Of a stretch of DNA of 64,000 nt, positions 1-12,600 are shown piece after piece. Source of the stretch: Beta vulgaris subsp. vulgaris (taxonomy: Eukaryota; Streptophyta; Magnoliopsida; Caryophyllales; Amaranthaceae); NCBI RefSeq assembly GCF_026745355.1, contig NC_079206.1, positions 4,051,044 to 4,115,043 of the forward strand, in the 5' to 3' direction. Position numbers and translations under genes: made by a program. The notes beneath the pieces are model-generated. The model was given only the letters and a program-made list of their open reading frames with translations, was not told where the DNA came from and searched no databases. Numbering within the stretch: position 1 is the stretch's first letter; every line of letters starts with the position of its first letter.

Positions 1-460
1 TATCTTCTTCTTTCTGAATTTCTTCTTCAATTTTCTGTTTTTAATTTCTATTTTTTTACTACTTTTTTAGCATATATTTGATTGAGTTTTTTGTTTTTTG
101 TGTTTCAGCGACTTTTACTTTTGTTCATACTTGTGTTTTAATCTTTAGGTTTTAGTTCTTGCCTTTGTTTGTGCTTCATTTCAATTTGTAATTTATTTTG
201 CTGATGGTGGTTAATTTTTAGATGTGATCATGTTTTTTAGGGGAGATGAGATTTTGCGGACTTGATTACTTAATTTTGTGCTGAAATTTCTGTAATTTTT
301 CCGTGTATTTTCTGTTAATTGACTTTTCAAAATTATATATATGTATTGTTTTTGTTGATTGCAGTTCGTTGTTACTGGTTAGTGCTGTTTGCTCCAGAAT
401 TCAATTCTTTAGTTTAAGTTTGCATAATTTGTAATGTGTCGTAATTTTGTAAATCGAGTT

Positions 461-855
461 TTAGAGCATATTTGGTTCAAACTCGAACAAAGAAACGGAG
501 CCGTGGGAGTGCCACCAGTGGATGGTGGTTAATGATGGTGAGATGGTGGAAGTGTGAAGGTGCTACTGGTGTTGGTGGTCAGGGTGGGGAGGAGGTTGCC
601 ATGTTGGGGTAGTGATACGGCGGAGCTGTGGAGGTGCCACCAGTGGAGGAGATGGAGTTGTTGGCTTGGTTTTGCATTATGGCTAGAGACCGGAATCTGA
701 GCTGCAAGGGAAGCATAGGTAACAAGTTGAGGGTTTTGGATTAGGCAAAGAGATGGAAAAAAATAAAAATAAATGTCAACCAAATGATTGGTAACTGGAG
801 TCGATAATTCCATTCCGTTTCTGCGAAGCTAAAAAACAAACCAAACGGGCTCTTA
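461..855. mobile_element. PIF/Harbinger (Tourist-like) MITE
   Basis: Imperfect terminal inverted repeats are seen: the left end reads gagcatatttggttcaa and the right end reads ccaaacgggctc, whose complement is gagcccgtttgg. Pairing continues inward to aaacgga-type sequence on both sides. A TTA trinucleotide flanks the element on each side (461-463 and 853-855), which fits the 3-bp TWA target site of PIF/Harbinger. The interior, rich in ggtgg and gtggtgg, has no transposase. The superfamily assignment is inferred from the target site and ends only. Confidence 0.6.
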
Positions 856-1917
856 GCTTCTTTGGGTATATTCGAGCTAGCTAGGTTGAGGGAAGGATGC
901 AGGATTTTGTGGATGATCTCTTGTATTTAGCTATTTCCGGATAGGGCTTTTGATCTATATAACATGTCTTAAGGTTGAGTACAATGTCAATTCGAATATT
1001 ATATGCAAACTAGTTAAATCTTAATAGCTGTGGCAAACTAATGAATCAAGTAGGAATCATAATGATGGCCAAATCCAACTTCGGTGGTAATATTTCCCCA
1101 ACCTGTATGAAATTTTGACCGTTAATTTGTGGAAATATATATTCAGCTGTAAGAGATTGATTACTACTTCTTATGCTTATCTACTATCTGCGACACTGTT
1201 TTTGAGCAGAATCTGACATGGCTGAATGCCGAACTGCTTGATGTGGTGTTTCTGGGAGCTAGTGTGATCTCTTGATAGTATATTGGTCTTCCTCTAAGTC
1301 ACCGTATCTTTCACGTAACATGGAACGGGCATACACCTGTATGCCAACGAGTTAATCGCTTGGGTGATGGATTACTTGAGGGTGCACAACCATGATATAT
1401 AAGAGCCAGACGTGGCCCGTCAAGAAATTAATATGCCTACCATTGGTTAATAAGATTCCATGTTAAGCCATAGGTGACGGAGTACTTTACCAACTTAATC
1501 TACTCCTCATATGTAGATAGAACATAAAAAAGGTAAAGAAACCACGAACACCAAGAATGATTTCCTTCTCGCAGAATCATTTCCTACCCTGAAGTTGGTT
1601 GTAACACTTTGGCTACATCTTTGTACCGACATGTTTCTACTTTCTATAGGGTGTAAGAGAACTTTACATAGTATCTTAGCAAGAAATTATGTGATGAGTG
1701 TATAAATGAAGGATTAATGTAGATGTATATTGCTAGTATGAAGGAAATGCGACTGAGGTTCAAGATAGGATATATGGGTAGGATTGAGATTATATGTCCC
1801 GTTTGAGGTCCATCTTGCGTCCCCCTCACTTCTAATCTCACCACATCATCGATATGAAATTATCCATCTTAAATAATTTATGTAAGTGGGTGAGGTGTTA
1901 AGATAAGAACTATGTGG

Positions 1918-2658
1918 GACACTGGCAGGGGCGGATCCAACGTGGGTTCAGTGGGTTCAACTGAACCCACGTGGATCTGCGTCAAAAACTGAAAAACTGG
2001 GCAAAACAAAAGATGAAAATATATAAACAACAGCGCATTATTATTTCAGCTAAATGTGTCATGGCTCAGCGGTAAAGCATGTGTATTTTTTCTTGTTTTC
2101 CTGATGAAGGGTCGCGTGTTCGAATCTGTTTAATGTGTTGTTACTGTTTCGTCTTCTTTGTTTCCTTTTTTCTATCCTTCCTTTATGATTATGTTATATT
2201 GGTTATCTTTTCTTTTTTTTATCCTCCTTTATTTTTTTAGCTCTTTTTGTTTATCTATAAATTTCTCCCTTCCACCAAGTACAAATATAGGAAAAAGTAA
2301 TAAATTTGATTAACTTCCATTATCTTTTTGTCTATATCATGCTTGAACTAGCTATATATATATTAATTCAATGAAAAATGTCTTAATAGTAATACTCAAT
2401 TCGAGTTTATATAATGTAGCTTGTTAAAAAATTGATAGTTTTTCATTACTACAAGAAATTAATTTTACCATATTTTTTTTGTAATGATTTAATCGAGAAT
2501 GAAAGCCTCACTAAGTACAAATGTTGATATATAGTCTAATTTTTTTTTCTTTTCTTTAGAAAATTGTAACTCCAAATAGAAAAATTCAATTTGAAATTTA
2601 TATTAAAATTATTTTGAACCCACGTAGTCCAATTCCTGGATCCGCCACTGGACACTGG
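1918..2658. mobile_element. hAT-type non-autonomous element (MITE), 725 bp
   Basis: The element spans 1926-2650. Its left end is caggggcggatcca and its right end is tggatccgccactg, giving inverted repeats of cag(g/t)ggcggatcca. It is flanked by a perfect 8-bp target duplication, gacactgg, at 1918-1925 and 2651-2658, the hallmark of hAT elements. Subterminal gtgggttc/gaacccac motifs also pair. There is no transposase, so it would need one in trans. It contains tRNA-like A and B box motifs near 2062-2126, listed separately. Confidence 0.85.
2055..2130 (+). promoter_or_regulatory. tRNA-like Pol III A/B boxes inside the hAT MITE
   Basis: tggctcagcgg at 2062-2072 matches the RNA polymerase III A-box consensus, and gttcgaatc at 2118-2126 matches the core of the B box. 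About 45 bases separate them, as in tRNA-derived SINEs. The flanks do not fold into a cloverleaf that I can see, so this is not called a tRNA gene. It may be a SINE fragment captured by the hAT element or an internal promoter-like motif. Confidence 0.45.
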
Positions 2659-3014
2659 ATGTGATATCATGTCCCTACCACGTGGGACATAGGATCCTTA
2701 TTTGGATATATGATAGGCGTAGCAGCTTCATGGCCTTAAACTGTCAAACTAACTACTTGAAACCTGTACTATGCGTTTCATTGTAGTCATTGTGATTTGT
2801 AACCTTTAAGATATGTTTGAAAGATGATATTGCCACCAACCCTTGCACTACTATCTCATGCTTTTTAAATCATTTGTTTGTGAGCATTTGGGAATGCACG
2901 GAGGGTAATTCTGATGACCGTCTTTCTTCTTTATTTTGTTGAAGCTTAATTGATGGGTTCCTTAAATTGTTTGTGTGATGTCCCTTCCTGTTCTTTTTTT
3001 CTCATGCAATGTAG

Positions 3015-3199
3015 TCTGGGAGTAGGATGGTTGGTGTACATCCGGACCTCCCTGTGATGCAGCCTATGGTAGGCTTTCACTGAATTGCTGCTGCTGTTTG
3101 AATTTTTGCTTAAAGAAATATTTCTCTGTGCAGGGAGACAGGAAGATATGCTCCAAATTCAAATAATTTCAAGTGGATAACAGAGTTTAAGTGAGAAGA
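3015..3199 (+). promoter_or_regulatory. Probable 5' UTR exons with a 24-codon uORF
   Basis: An exon-like segment at 3015-3068 lies between an acceptor (aatgtag) and a donor (gtaggc). A second begins at 3134 after tgtgcag and runs into the main ATG at 3200. If joined, an ATG at 3027 opens a 24-codon reading frame (begins MVGVHPDLPV) that stops at taa before the main start. Such a uORF could dampen translation of the RING protein. Transcript evidence is lacking, so the exon structure is inferred from splice motifs. Confidence 0.4.
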
Positions 3200-6100
3200 A
3201 TGGGAGGTTGCTGCTGTTGCTGCTTTTCGTCTAGAAGATCTGAACCAGTTCGCTCCCCAACATACTATTATGTAAGAAATCTAGTTCTGATTACCCCCCC
3301 CCCCCCCCAAAAAAAAACCTACCCACCCAAAAAAGGAAGAATTGAATAGTTGGAACATCGTTTTCTATTGCCCGCCTTTTCATGTCTGATGAACCATTTC
3401 AAAAGTGATGGTTGTAAAATGTAAAGTGTCCAATGTCAGAGTTATGCTGCAACATTCATCAAGATAAATGCTTCTTTATGTGGTGAACATGCAATCTATT
3501 TGGTGACTCAAAGTGAAAGTCTGCCCATTTTGAAGAAGATAACTTGGTGATTAAGTAGCTATTATTGCAATTTCTTTTGACAACAGTATATGTTGTAACT
3601 TGGATAAGAATTTAAAAGGAGAACACACAGAGTACTATTTTTGGAATTTCTCACTTGCACTACAAACTCGGTAATTAATATGAACACTCCAACACTCACA
3701 CTATTATTTTGTTGTGGAGCTGTCACCACTATAATCCTAATTTTTGGTACACACACTTAGTTACACTCTCTAGATTTTGCTCATACTTCTCTACACTATA
3801 CAATACAAGCCCAACACGTACTTATACATGCAAGTTGGTTAAGATACTTCTCTTTTTGCTCTTTGCCGAAGTCAATGTCGGTCTGATTTAGTGGCCATTA
3901 GCTTCAATTATTGGAGAAAGATTTTCACCATGACCATGATATATTTGGTGGTGAAACTAGAGTCCAGGATTGATTTTTCTAGAATGCCTTTCCACACCCA
4001 TCTCGCTAGAGGTTTCTAGGCAGTGGGAATTGCTTAATGTAATGTTTTGTCTACTTTTATCATCGCCTCGGGAGGCAATGACAGTGAGGCGATTCTTACC
4101 TGATCCACTCGTGGAACTTTAATACGACATGTTTGGGTTTAAGTATTAAATTTTATGCTGTGATATTTGACATAGATGAAAGGCTTAGAGTGTGTGTACC
4201 TACGGTAGACAGCAATTTTGCGTGAATCATTCCTTTGAAACACCATTATCTTAGCATGGCAATTATTTTTCTGCCATAGGCTTTAAAGTTTTAAATTGTT
4301 CTACTTCAAGAAATATTTGTTTAAAGCTGCAAATGACATTGTTTATGCTCAAATACTATATATAAATATGTTTTAGAATTTATGTACTTTTTGTTGTCCA
4401 TTTGTACCTTTGTTTATTTTGGAATGCTTAAACAAGTAATTATTGCTATTATATCGAAATTGAGAATGATTTGCGTTTTTTTTTAGTGTGAATTACTAAA
4501 GATATCAGACTAATCATAGTTGTAATGTGACAAATTTATAATTGAAATAAACGGTAATATATCTTTTCCTCCAAAAGAAAAGTAACAGTCGCTCCGTTTC
4601 TTTTTAGTTTACTCACTTCACTTTTGGGGAGAAACAAGGAGGAAGTACAAAAGTATGAGGGAGGAACGGAAAAGGTGCACACAAAATCTAAAAAGTGGAT
4701 TAAAATATCAAAAAATGGATGATATGTGTGGAAAAAGAGGAGAAAGTAGATGGGGCATGTTATCAAGAAGAGAAAAGCAACAGTGTGTAGATTTAAAAGA
4801 AACAGACCAAAAAGTAAAGTATATAAATTAAAAAGAAATAGAGGGAGTAGCTATTAGTTGGTTGTAATATGGAATTTGGACTAACGAATTAAATTTGTTA
4901 ATGAAGTTATCTTGTTTTTTCTCAAATGAGTCCGAACCCTCGTGGCTCAATTTCTAGATCCACCACTGGCTGTGATGATGTTACAGCAGAAAGCTTCACC
5001 AAGCTGTGCTTTTTTTGCTACTATATTTGGGGTAAACTTGAAGACAATTGAGTCCCAAAATGTTGTAGATTATCCCAATAAGCAGTATGCAACCCGTCGA
5101 ACTTCGGACTACATGTAGGATTTTGACTTGGATAGAACATGTTGGATGTTTGAAGCATACCCGTCCGACCACTAGCAGATTCATGACTTGGATAGAACAT
5201 GTTGGATGTTTGAAGCATGATGACCTTCTGTTGTACTGGGTAGAGTTTTGTTTCTATAAAAAGGAGAAAGTAAGAAGGCAATTCTGCAGTGTAGATTGTG
5301 TTCATATGAGCAGCTGTTCATTCATGGTGCCTTTATGCTAGTGCAGGTCTGTTCAGAAAATCTACAACAGTCAAGTCCATGACCTGACACCTTCTTGTTC
5401 TTTGAATATGTATACACATACGCACACACATATGATAGGGAAGTTGTTCAGTGACATTGAGACACAAATTACTGACAGTCGTTCTCACCTCTCCTTCAAA
5501 TAAAAGTATAAAACTCTAAGGTTCCTCAAAATATCAGAAAGCATCTAGTTCAGCATTTCTTTGCTTATCAGTTTTTGTCAAACTTTTTCCTTCATTGTCG
5601 TTTAATTGCTAATGGAAGGTAGAAGTATGAAACTATCTTTACAGATCACCAAATGTTTGCCATTCTTTTAGTATGAAGGCGTAAGTGTTAGAGGTTGCTC
5701 ATAGTTTGAATTTTCTGCAGTGCCCTAGGACATCAGAGGAGCGTGAGCCTTTGTCTGCTAATCGTGCAACACCTTCCGGAGTGGCAGGAGGACTGCTGGT
5801 TGATACCAATTTGGAAACATCAAGTCCAGACACATACACTCCACCTCCTGCTCCTATTCCATATGATGTTGATTTAGGACGTCCTCGGACGCCACATGCT
5901 AGAGAGTCCCATCTTTCCAAGAGTGACACAGCAGCCGATGTAGCAAACTCTGGTTCTGAGGAGGGGATGAACAATGCTGATACTCCAGATAATAGAGAGA
6001 AGGATTTGAAAGATATAGATGGTAAAACACATTCTGTTTTGGAGATGACCCCATCTGATAAATTTGAAGATGATCTTAAGAAGCCAGTTGAACCGAATTT

Positions 6101-7001
6101 CACAATCATAGAAGAGGAGGATTGTCCTATATGCCTCGAAGGTAACAATTGAATGAGGCCTTTCTTTTCGTAATGAACTTCACTTTTGGGTTAAGACTTA
6201 AGAGTGGAGACTAAGGATGGTTGTAAATGTTGAATGAAAAATTGGAATTGGATAGAGGGGAAAAAAACAGTTGGACAAGGTGTTGGGAGAAAGAGAAAAA
6301 GCTTGATGGGATGGAGGGAGAGAGGGTTAAAAGTAATATTTCCTCTGTTTTTAAATGCATGCAGCATGTGCCGAGTAGCCACTATTTATCTACAACCTTA
6401 TCTCATATTCTCTAACAAATGTATAAGAAAATAATATAGTCAACTGTGGATTGATTCAATTCGTCTTAATGCACACTTATATAATATCTACTTTTTATAA
6501 TTTTTTGGATGGAGTGTAGGCAGAAAAAGTTGCATGTATTTAGAAACGGAGGAAGTATTTGAATTTTTGTACTCGGAAATTGGGATGTTACGATCTAATA
6601 TGGTTAGTGTGAAGTTCATTTCTAAATGGGGGGAGTTTTATAGTAGTGAATAAACGATGGTGTTGGCCATTTGATGACTTCTGATTTTTGTTATATGTAG
6701 CCGTTACAGTCTGCTGCCACTGATCTGATTAATGTATAGTTACTGATTTTTTTATGCAGAGTACTCGGAAGAGAATCCAAAGATGGTGACTAAATGCGAG
6801 CATGATTTTCATCTTTGCTGCATTCTTGAGTGGATGGAAAGAAGTGAAACTTGTCCTGTTTGTGATAAGGTCTTTTTATTGTTTACTTTACCCTTCAGAT
6901 GAGTAAGACTCCAATCGATCTACCATGCACCTTTTTTCATCTTAGAAATGTTTTGACTTGTAATGCAGGAAGTGGTGTTTGATGAAGATTTAGGTGTTTA
7001 G
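3200..7001 (+). CDS. RING-H2 E3 ubiquitin ligase, At3g02290-like
   Basis: Four coding exons are read: 3200-3271, 5721-6141, 6760-6869 and 6969-7001, all with GT-AG junctions, giving 211 residues. The N-terminus MGGCCCCCFSSRR has Gly2 followed by a cysteine run, which predicts N-myristoylation plus S-acylation and hence membrane anchoring. Residues 25-150 are acidic and Ser/Pro-rich, probably disordered. The C-terminus is a C3H2C3 RING: Cys159, Cys162, Cys177, His179, His182, Cys185, Cys196 and Cys199. This would recruit an E2 and promote ubiquitin transfer to an unknown substrate. The Cys-rich start and RING layout match the plant At3g02290-type RING family as I recall it. Intron 1 is 2.4 kb and intron 2 holds a Stowaway MITE. 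An E2 gene lies 15 kb downstream on the same strand. Confidence 0.88.
3292..3318. repeat. Poly-C / poly-A homopolymer tract
   Basis: A run of about 17 C followed by about 9 A lies 20 bases past the first donor of the RING gene. It is a homopolymer tract and its true length may differ from the assembly. Confidence 0.6.
4586..4851. mobile_element. Stowaway-like (Tc1/mariner) MITE
   Basis: The left end gtcgctccgtttcttttt and the right end aaaaagaaatagagggagta form inverted repeats of the common plant type that begins near ctccctccgtttc. The borders are approximate because the left end has diverged. It lies in intron 1 of the RING gene and has no coding capacity. Confidence 0.6.
4925..4968. mobile_element. 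Degenerate end of a hAT MITE related to 1926-2650
   Basis: gtccgaaccctcgtggctc followed by tagatccaccactg resembles the right end of the 725-bp hAT MITE (gaacccacgtagtcc, then ctggatccgccactg). No matching left end was found nearby, so this is probably a truncated older copy. Confidence 0.45.
5124..5218. repeat. Short direct repeat, two 35-bp copies
   Basis: A 35-base sequence beginning tgacttggatagaacatg occurs at 5124-5158 and again at 5184-5218, so the repeat period is 60 bases. It lies in intron 1 of the RING gene. Nothing suggests coding. Confidence 0.75.
6337..6557. mobile_element. Stowaway-like MITE in intron 2 of the RING gene
   Basis: The left end tatttcctctgtttttaaat pairs with the right end (complement tacttcctccgtttctaaat), followed on both sides by gcatgcagc/acatgcaac. 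TA dinucleotides sit at both borders, the target site of Tc1/mariner elements. There is no coding capacity. Confidence 0.75.
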
Positions 7002-9668
7002 CCTTGTTCCAAGCTCAAGTGTTTGTGGTAATCATTTGATTTGTGTCGCGGTCGCAAGGTGGCTGCTGAGTGCTGCTTGATATGGGTGTTGATGTATTGT
7101 AGTTTCACGATTTGGTGTCAGTTTAGTGATGAATGATGATGCATATCTCGAGTGGTTCTTTAGACCAGAAGATTTGAAAGGAAAGAGTTCAAAGAACCAT
7201 TTGTTATACGTTGGAGCTTAAATCGCCTCGGTGAAAAAACCATGGTAGCATGCGGTACAATGCAGTGGGGCTTGAATATGGATTGCATTGTACTGTATGC
7301 TGTTTCTATACTGGCAAAATTTGGCGGGAAGGAGTAGGTCCTTTGTGTTTTCTGTTCTTTTGGGGGTTTCTTCTGTTATTTTTTATACATACGTGTATAG
7401 CCTATAGGTTCATTCAACAAGAAAATAGGCAATTTTAGTCTCTCAGCTCTTCATTTTCTGGCGTGTGCTCCTTGTTGCTTTTGCCGATTTGCTGCATAAT
7501 GTATTAATGTGAATATAAGTTTGGTTGTATTACTAGTTACTACAGAGCTCATGTCTGCTTTGGGATTTGGTCCATTTGGATGATTATTGGATGACAATGT
7601 TGGGATGTCTAATCAATTTCGACTTACTTTAGACAAAAAAGATTTAATAAGTTCCAATACGTTATGAAAATAAGTTTAATTAAAGGGCGTATTGTCTTCA
7701 CTTGAAAAATAAGTTATCATGTTTTTTTTTTGGATAAACAAGTGTGATATATGAAGATAAGCTATAATAAGTTTTGATAGTTTTAATAAGTTCTAATAGG
7801 TTATAGATTAAGTTTTGATTAGTTTAGATAAGTCTCAATTAGTTTAAATTTACTCAAAATAAGTCTAATGGAATGCAATCAGGAAAAAACTATCTCATGG
7901 GTATGTCTTGCTTATTTATGCTTTTGCAAATTTTATTTCTTCCACTTAAAAGAGTTTAAGAGAAGCTATCAAGTTGACCTAATGAAGCTAAGAGAGTTGT
8001 GTATCTTTCTTCCTATTTAAGTTTTATGCATCATCCATATGTAAAATTAATCTAAAGTAAAAGCCAAATTGGGGACTATAACGAACTTGATTTTATTCGA
8101 TCTACCTCTAGATTTAACAATTTACTTTATTAACATACATTGAACCATTTAGGTTTAGTTCAAGTTTGTTATATATGTATAAATCATACTCGTATCAAGA
8201 TCTATTAGGTTAACTGTTCAAATCATCAATGCGATCAACCAAATACAACGTAATCTATCGTCAAAACAACTAAAAATGACATCACCATAATAAGACAACC
8301 AAGATCAACTAGGCAAAAACCATGGATTATAACTTAGAAGGGGAGGTACCTTCCAAGAACGTTTCTCACCTAGTCTTTCTAAGATGCATCACAATCCTTC
8401 TTTCCTCTCATTTATATAAAGGTAGTTTTATTTTTTATAAATAATTCAATGCTTGAATGGAGGACGCGCAGCGCATCAGTCTTGCATGGCACGCGAATCA
8501 TCGTGTCTCGTTTTTTGATAGCCTATTTAAATTATTATCTCCTTCATAATTTGTACAAGACATCATGAAGAGCTCCTTCATATAAAGTGGAGCAAAATTT
8601 TGTCCATCACCAATGTCGGACAATACCAAAAAATTGAAATAACCTTTCAAGTCTGGACCAACTATCCCAAACTTTTCAACAGACTCTTGAATGAATATGA
8701 TTTTCTCTCGTTTATTTTTCTATAACTTTTCATGAATTTAATTATATTGATCACTGTCTTGCAAAAATGGACGAGACTGACTTTAGTAATGGAGTTTGGC
8801 TAGATTGCGGTCCTACTTGAATCACTAATTTGATTATAGCATATATATTTCAAACTCTCTTATTAATGAAAGCTTTACTCTTTTTCAATTCAAAAATTAT
8901 AATTTATGACTTATCTCATTCATACTTATAATTATTGCTAATTAAGTTTTAATAATTTCTATACCAAACCCATATTGCCAAAACATAATTTTCTATATAA
9001 TAATTAACCAACCATCCAAAAAAATATCTTATACTCCATCTCTCTTTGTCCTTGCAAAGCCACACCAAATTTCCCCAAAATCGAAATCAAAATTATTAGG
9101 GTTTTTTTTTCAAGCCCATCTTGTCATGCTCTCTTAGGAATTTCCTTAATCGCACCATGTATTGACCCAACTTAAATTCCTTCTGTAATTTCACCTCAAT
9201 TAGTCTTTTATCCTCGTTATAATTCCATTTCCAGCTATTTCCTTGTGATTGCTTATATACATTTGCAAAGCTCTCATTTTGCTCTATTCTTAGCTGTCTA
9301 ATAATCAGACACCAAGTTTCTTTCTTTTTTACTTGTCTTTCCCATTTTCTGGAGTTCAGGTGAACTCTTATTAGCAGAAGAGAACTGGGTTATTTCTTGC
9401 ATGTCATATTTCTTAAGCACACATCAAGGTATATAATTAAATTAAAAGCTTTGATCTTTAGTGCCCATTTTCAGTTTTTTAGATTATAAAATGCTGTGTG
9501 TTTTAATCTGTTATAATTCATTGTAACTTGAGATAGAGAAACAGAGTGAAAGTGAGGGAGATTTTGCCCTCAAGATCAAGTTTTTTTGCTGTATTTACCT
9601 ACATTTTAGTTTTTGTTTTAGAATTGATTAATTGGGTAGGGAGGGAAATTGGAGAAGAGGGTAAATTA
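7002..9668. other. 3' UTR and intergenic region between RING and ARID genes
   Basis: The first 500 bases or so are the likely 3' UTR of the RING gene. Beyond that the sequence is AT-rich and non-coding. Runs of related ataagttttgata / aataagttctaat words at 7660-7860 suggest a decayed low-complexity repeat. From about 9,000 to 9,668 the sequence looks like the promoter and 5' leader of the ARID gene. No gene or intact mobile element was recognised. Confidence 0.5.
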
Positions 9669-12600
9669 ATGGCAGAATGGTCAATTTTTGATCATGGGTC
9701 TGAGTTGAATTGCACTGAAAATAGTGAGAGCAATGAGATGATTGATGGTAGTTTATCTGAGAGTGATGATGATCTGAAATGGGGTGATTGTGATGAAAAA
9801 CTGCGTTGTTTGTTTGATCAAGTTCTTATGGTTTTGTTGAGGGGTGTGTATGCCAAGAATGGGAGTAGGCCAATACCTGCATTGTTGGGGGACGGTCGAA
9901 CTGTCGATTTGTTCAAGTTATTCTGTTTAGTGAGAGATAGGGGGGGTTTTCATTCGGTTTCGGAGCATAAGTTGTGGGGGTTGGTTGCTGAAAAGTTTGG
10001 GTTTGATTGTACAATGTGTGCATCTCTTAAGTTGATCTATTACAAGTATTTGGATGAATTGGATCAATGGTTGAATAGAATTACTAGAGATAGGGTTTCA
10101 GCGAATGGAAGTTATGAATGTGGAGGGAATTTGGGTTTATTGTCATTAGAGTTAGAGAAAAGGTTAAGGAATTTCTCAACAGATGAGAAAGAATTTGCAA
10201 AGGATGATAATGTTGGATATGATGAAATGTGCAAGAACATTAATGTTGCCATCAAGGGGACTTTGCTTTTGCCAGATGCTGAAGAGGATTCTAAAGTGCG
10301 TGACGTCGTCATTAAATTTGCTGTTGATGATGGGGACATGTTATGTGATAGTAAGAAGTTTGTTGAAAAGGCAAAGGAAAGTGCCATTGACGAAAATATG
10401 ACCTCTCACAAGAGGAAGCGCGACATGTTTGGTGCAACACTGAGTTGGATGATCAAAATGGCAAAGAATCCTTGTAATCCATCCATGGGATTAGTACCTG
10501 GAGGCTACAAAGGAAAGGAAAGCGGTTACAAGGATTTCTGGTCAATAGCACTTTTTGTCAGAGAAGCAAGATTGCAGAAAAAATATATTGATATAAATGA
10601 TCAGCAATCTCGTTTTCATCAGGTATTAACTGATCCCTTCATCTTGGCATTTACTATGTGGATTGTCGAATATGATGGTTGAACATATGATTAAAAAGCT
10701 AGATCATAAAGCTTAGATGTGAGTGTCATGCTTATTTCTATTCGAATGCTTGACCAGTTGACCCTCTCTAATATGTCTTACGCTCTGTTTTGTCCTTGTT
10801 AGAACGTCAAGGGGGGAACTTTTGAGTTTTGTTGTGTAATTGTTTATAGCTCTTGTTGAAGTATGCTTTGATATGAATATCATTATTTACCGAAAGAATA
10901 GCTATATGATGGTTAACTTGAAGTTTCACTAACTTGCTGACGTTATCCACTTATAATGGATGCATGATTATAATTAATCAACTAAATGTATGTGATATAC
11001 TTGATTGGTATTGCATAAAACAAACTGAATCCAGAATTTAAATCTTCGAATATAAATGCCAAATTGTGCATTTGGAGTTTTCCTTTGAGACATCAACTTC
11101 CAATTTTGATAAGCTTACTCTTCGATGACTTTTAAGATGTCAGCTCTCAGTCTTATGAAAAGGTTAGAAATAGGTGCCGTGTGAAACAACCCCACTGAAA
11201 ACCTAGTATAAGTTGCCTCTACTCCTAATGATGTCACGGTTATCTATAGAAATTGAAATGTAACAGACATGAGACCTTTCTTGAAGGGAGAGATGAAAAG
11301 TAGCCTTTCAGCAAGTCATAATAATATTGATTAATGCTTCCTCACTGGGAAAGAGTTCATCACGTACTTGAGCATGATGAAAAGAACCAAAGGACTATGG
11401 TTAGAGTTTGAGTACGGTACCGAAGGAGGTTCAGCATTGTGGAACTGTCAAATGTACGCTAAATTTGGTTAAGAATGCAATGAACCCTATAAAATTTCTC
11501 AGCGGAACTTCTCTAGTTAAGAATTTAATTGTGCTCTATATATGTTTTCTGTAGAAGGTCTCATGGAGGTATGAAAAGAGTGTTCAGAAACTGATTAAAA
11601 AAGTGGAAGCTTGACATGTTTGTCAGGTCATCAGTAACCTTTCTATCTTGACATGTTGCTTTGTCAATCAATGATATTTTTTGGCACGATGAAATGTGAT
11701 ATCTATGCAGTATGGATACTGAAATGAGAAAGCATGAAAACAGCATTTTCTATAAAGTTATGAAACCAAAAATCCTATACAATAAATCAACCTTTTTTCA
11801 GAAATGTAAATCTCTTATGAGTGTTATGAACTTCAATTTTTAGTGAATTTAGAGTTGGTTTGGATTTTGATTGAAGTGGTTATTGGAAAGAATAGCTCAT
11901 CTTTGGACTTCAAGATCCATGAGGGGAGAGAAATCATTGGTTATATCAAAAGAGGTTTCCCATGAGTTTTCGAGTTTCTAAGTTTCTAAAACATGGAACT
12001 TGACCTTCAAGAAAGTTTGTGTGCATCACAATGGATAGGTGATTGCTTACGGTCTAGCCTACTGTGGGGTGACATATAAAAGATACTCTGAAAATCATGG
12101 TGACTTTGACTGGAAAATAGAAGGACTCGTGATGAGGCTCTGTGAGAAAGGAATATCGTGTATTTATAAATATCTAATTTTTATAATTTGTACTTATACG
12201 GAAAAGACACATGTAGTACTTCCTCCGTTCTTTAAATAAAGGATGCAACATTTGCATAGTACACCGCTATCCAATGCACTACTTTGATCCTTAATATCTT
12301 TAATTTTGCACAGGTAAAACATATAAAAAGTTGATATAATGAAAGTATACATTAAGACGAATAAAAGAGATCCCACATGACTATATTTTTTCTTATACAC
12401 TTTTGTTAGAGAATATTGGATAAGGTTGGTAGATAAATAGTGGTTATTATGCGAATGTTGCATCCTTTAAAGAACGGAGGAAGTAATAAGTAAATGAAAA
12501 CAAGATCTGGTCCGGTCCTAAATTTCTGGTCTGATCTGATGAACACAACCTAAATGATCTTCGTTGAGAGAATCTTGAGAAGCTAAATGTTCCAAACAGA

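Larger units (their letters stand above)
1..3014 (+). other. Leader and upstream region of the RING gene
   Basis: No convincing coding exon is present. The stretch is T-rich with several intron-like polypyrimidine tracts, and probably contains 5' UTR introns or the promoter of the RING gene that starts at 3200. Two MITEs sit in it (464-852 and 1926-2650). I could not place a transcription start, and the 5' end of the gene may lie outside the window. Confidence 0.4.

Noticed and set aside
2055..2130. A tRNA gene
   Set aside because: A and B boxes are present but no acceptor stem or cloverleaf could be formed, and the site is inside a MITE.
5699..6148. 149-codon open frame antisense to the RING gene exon 2
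   Set aside because: It mirrors a coding exon whose sense frame has a clear protein family match.
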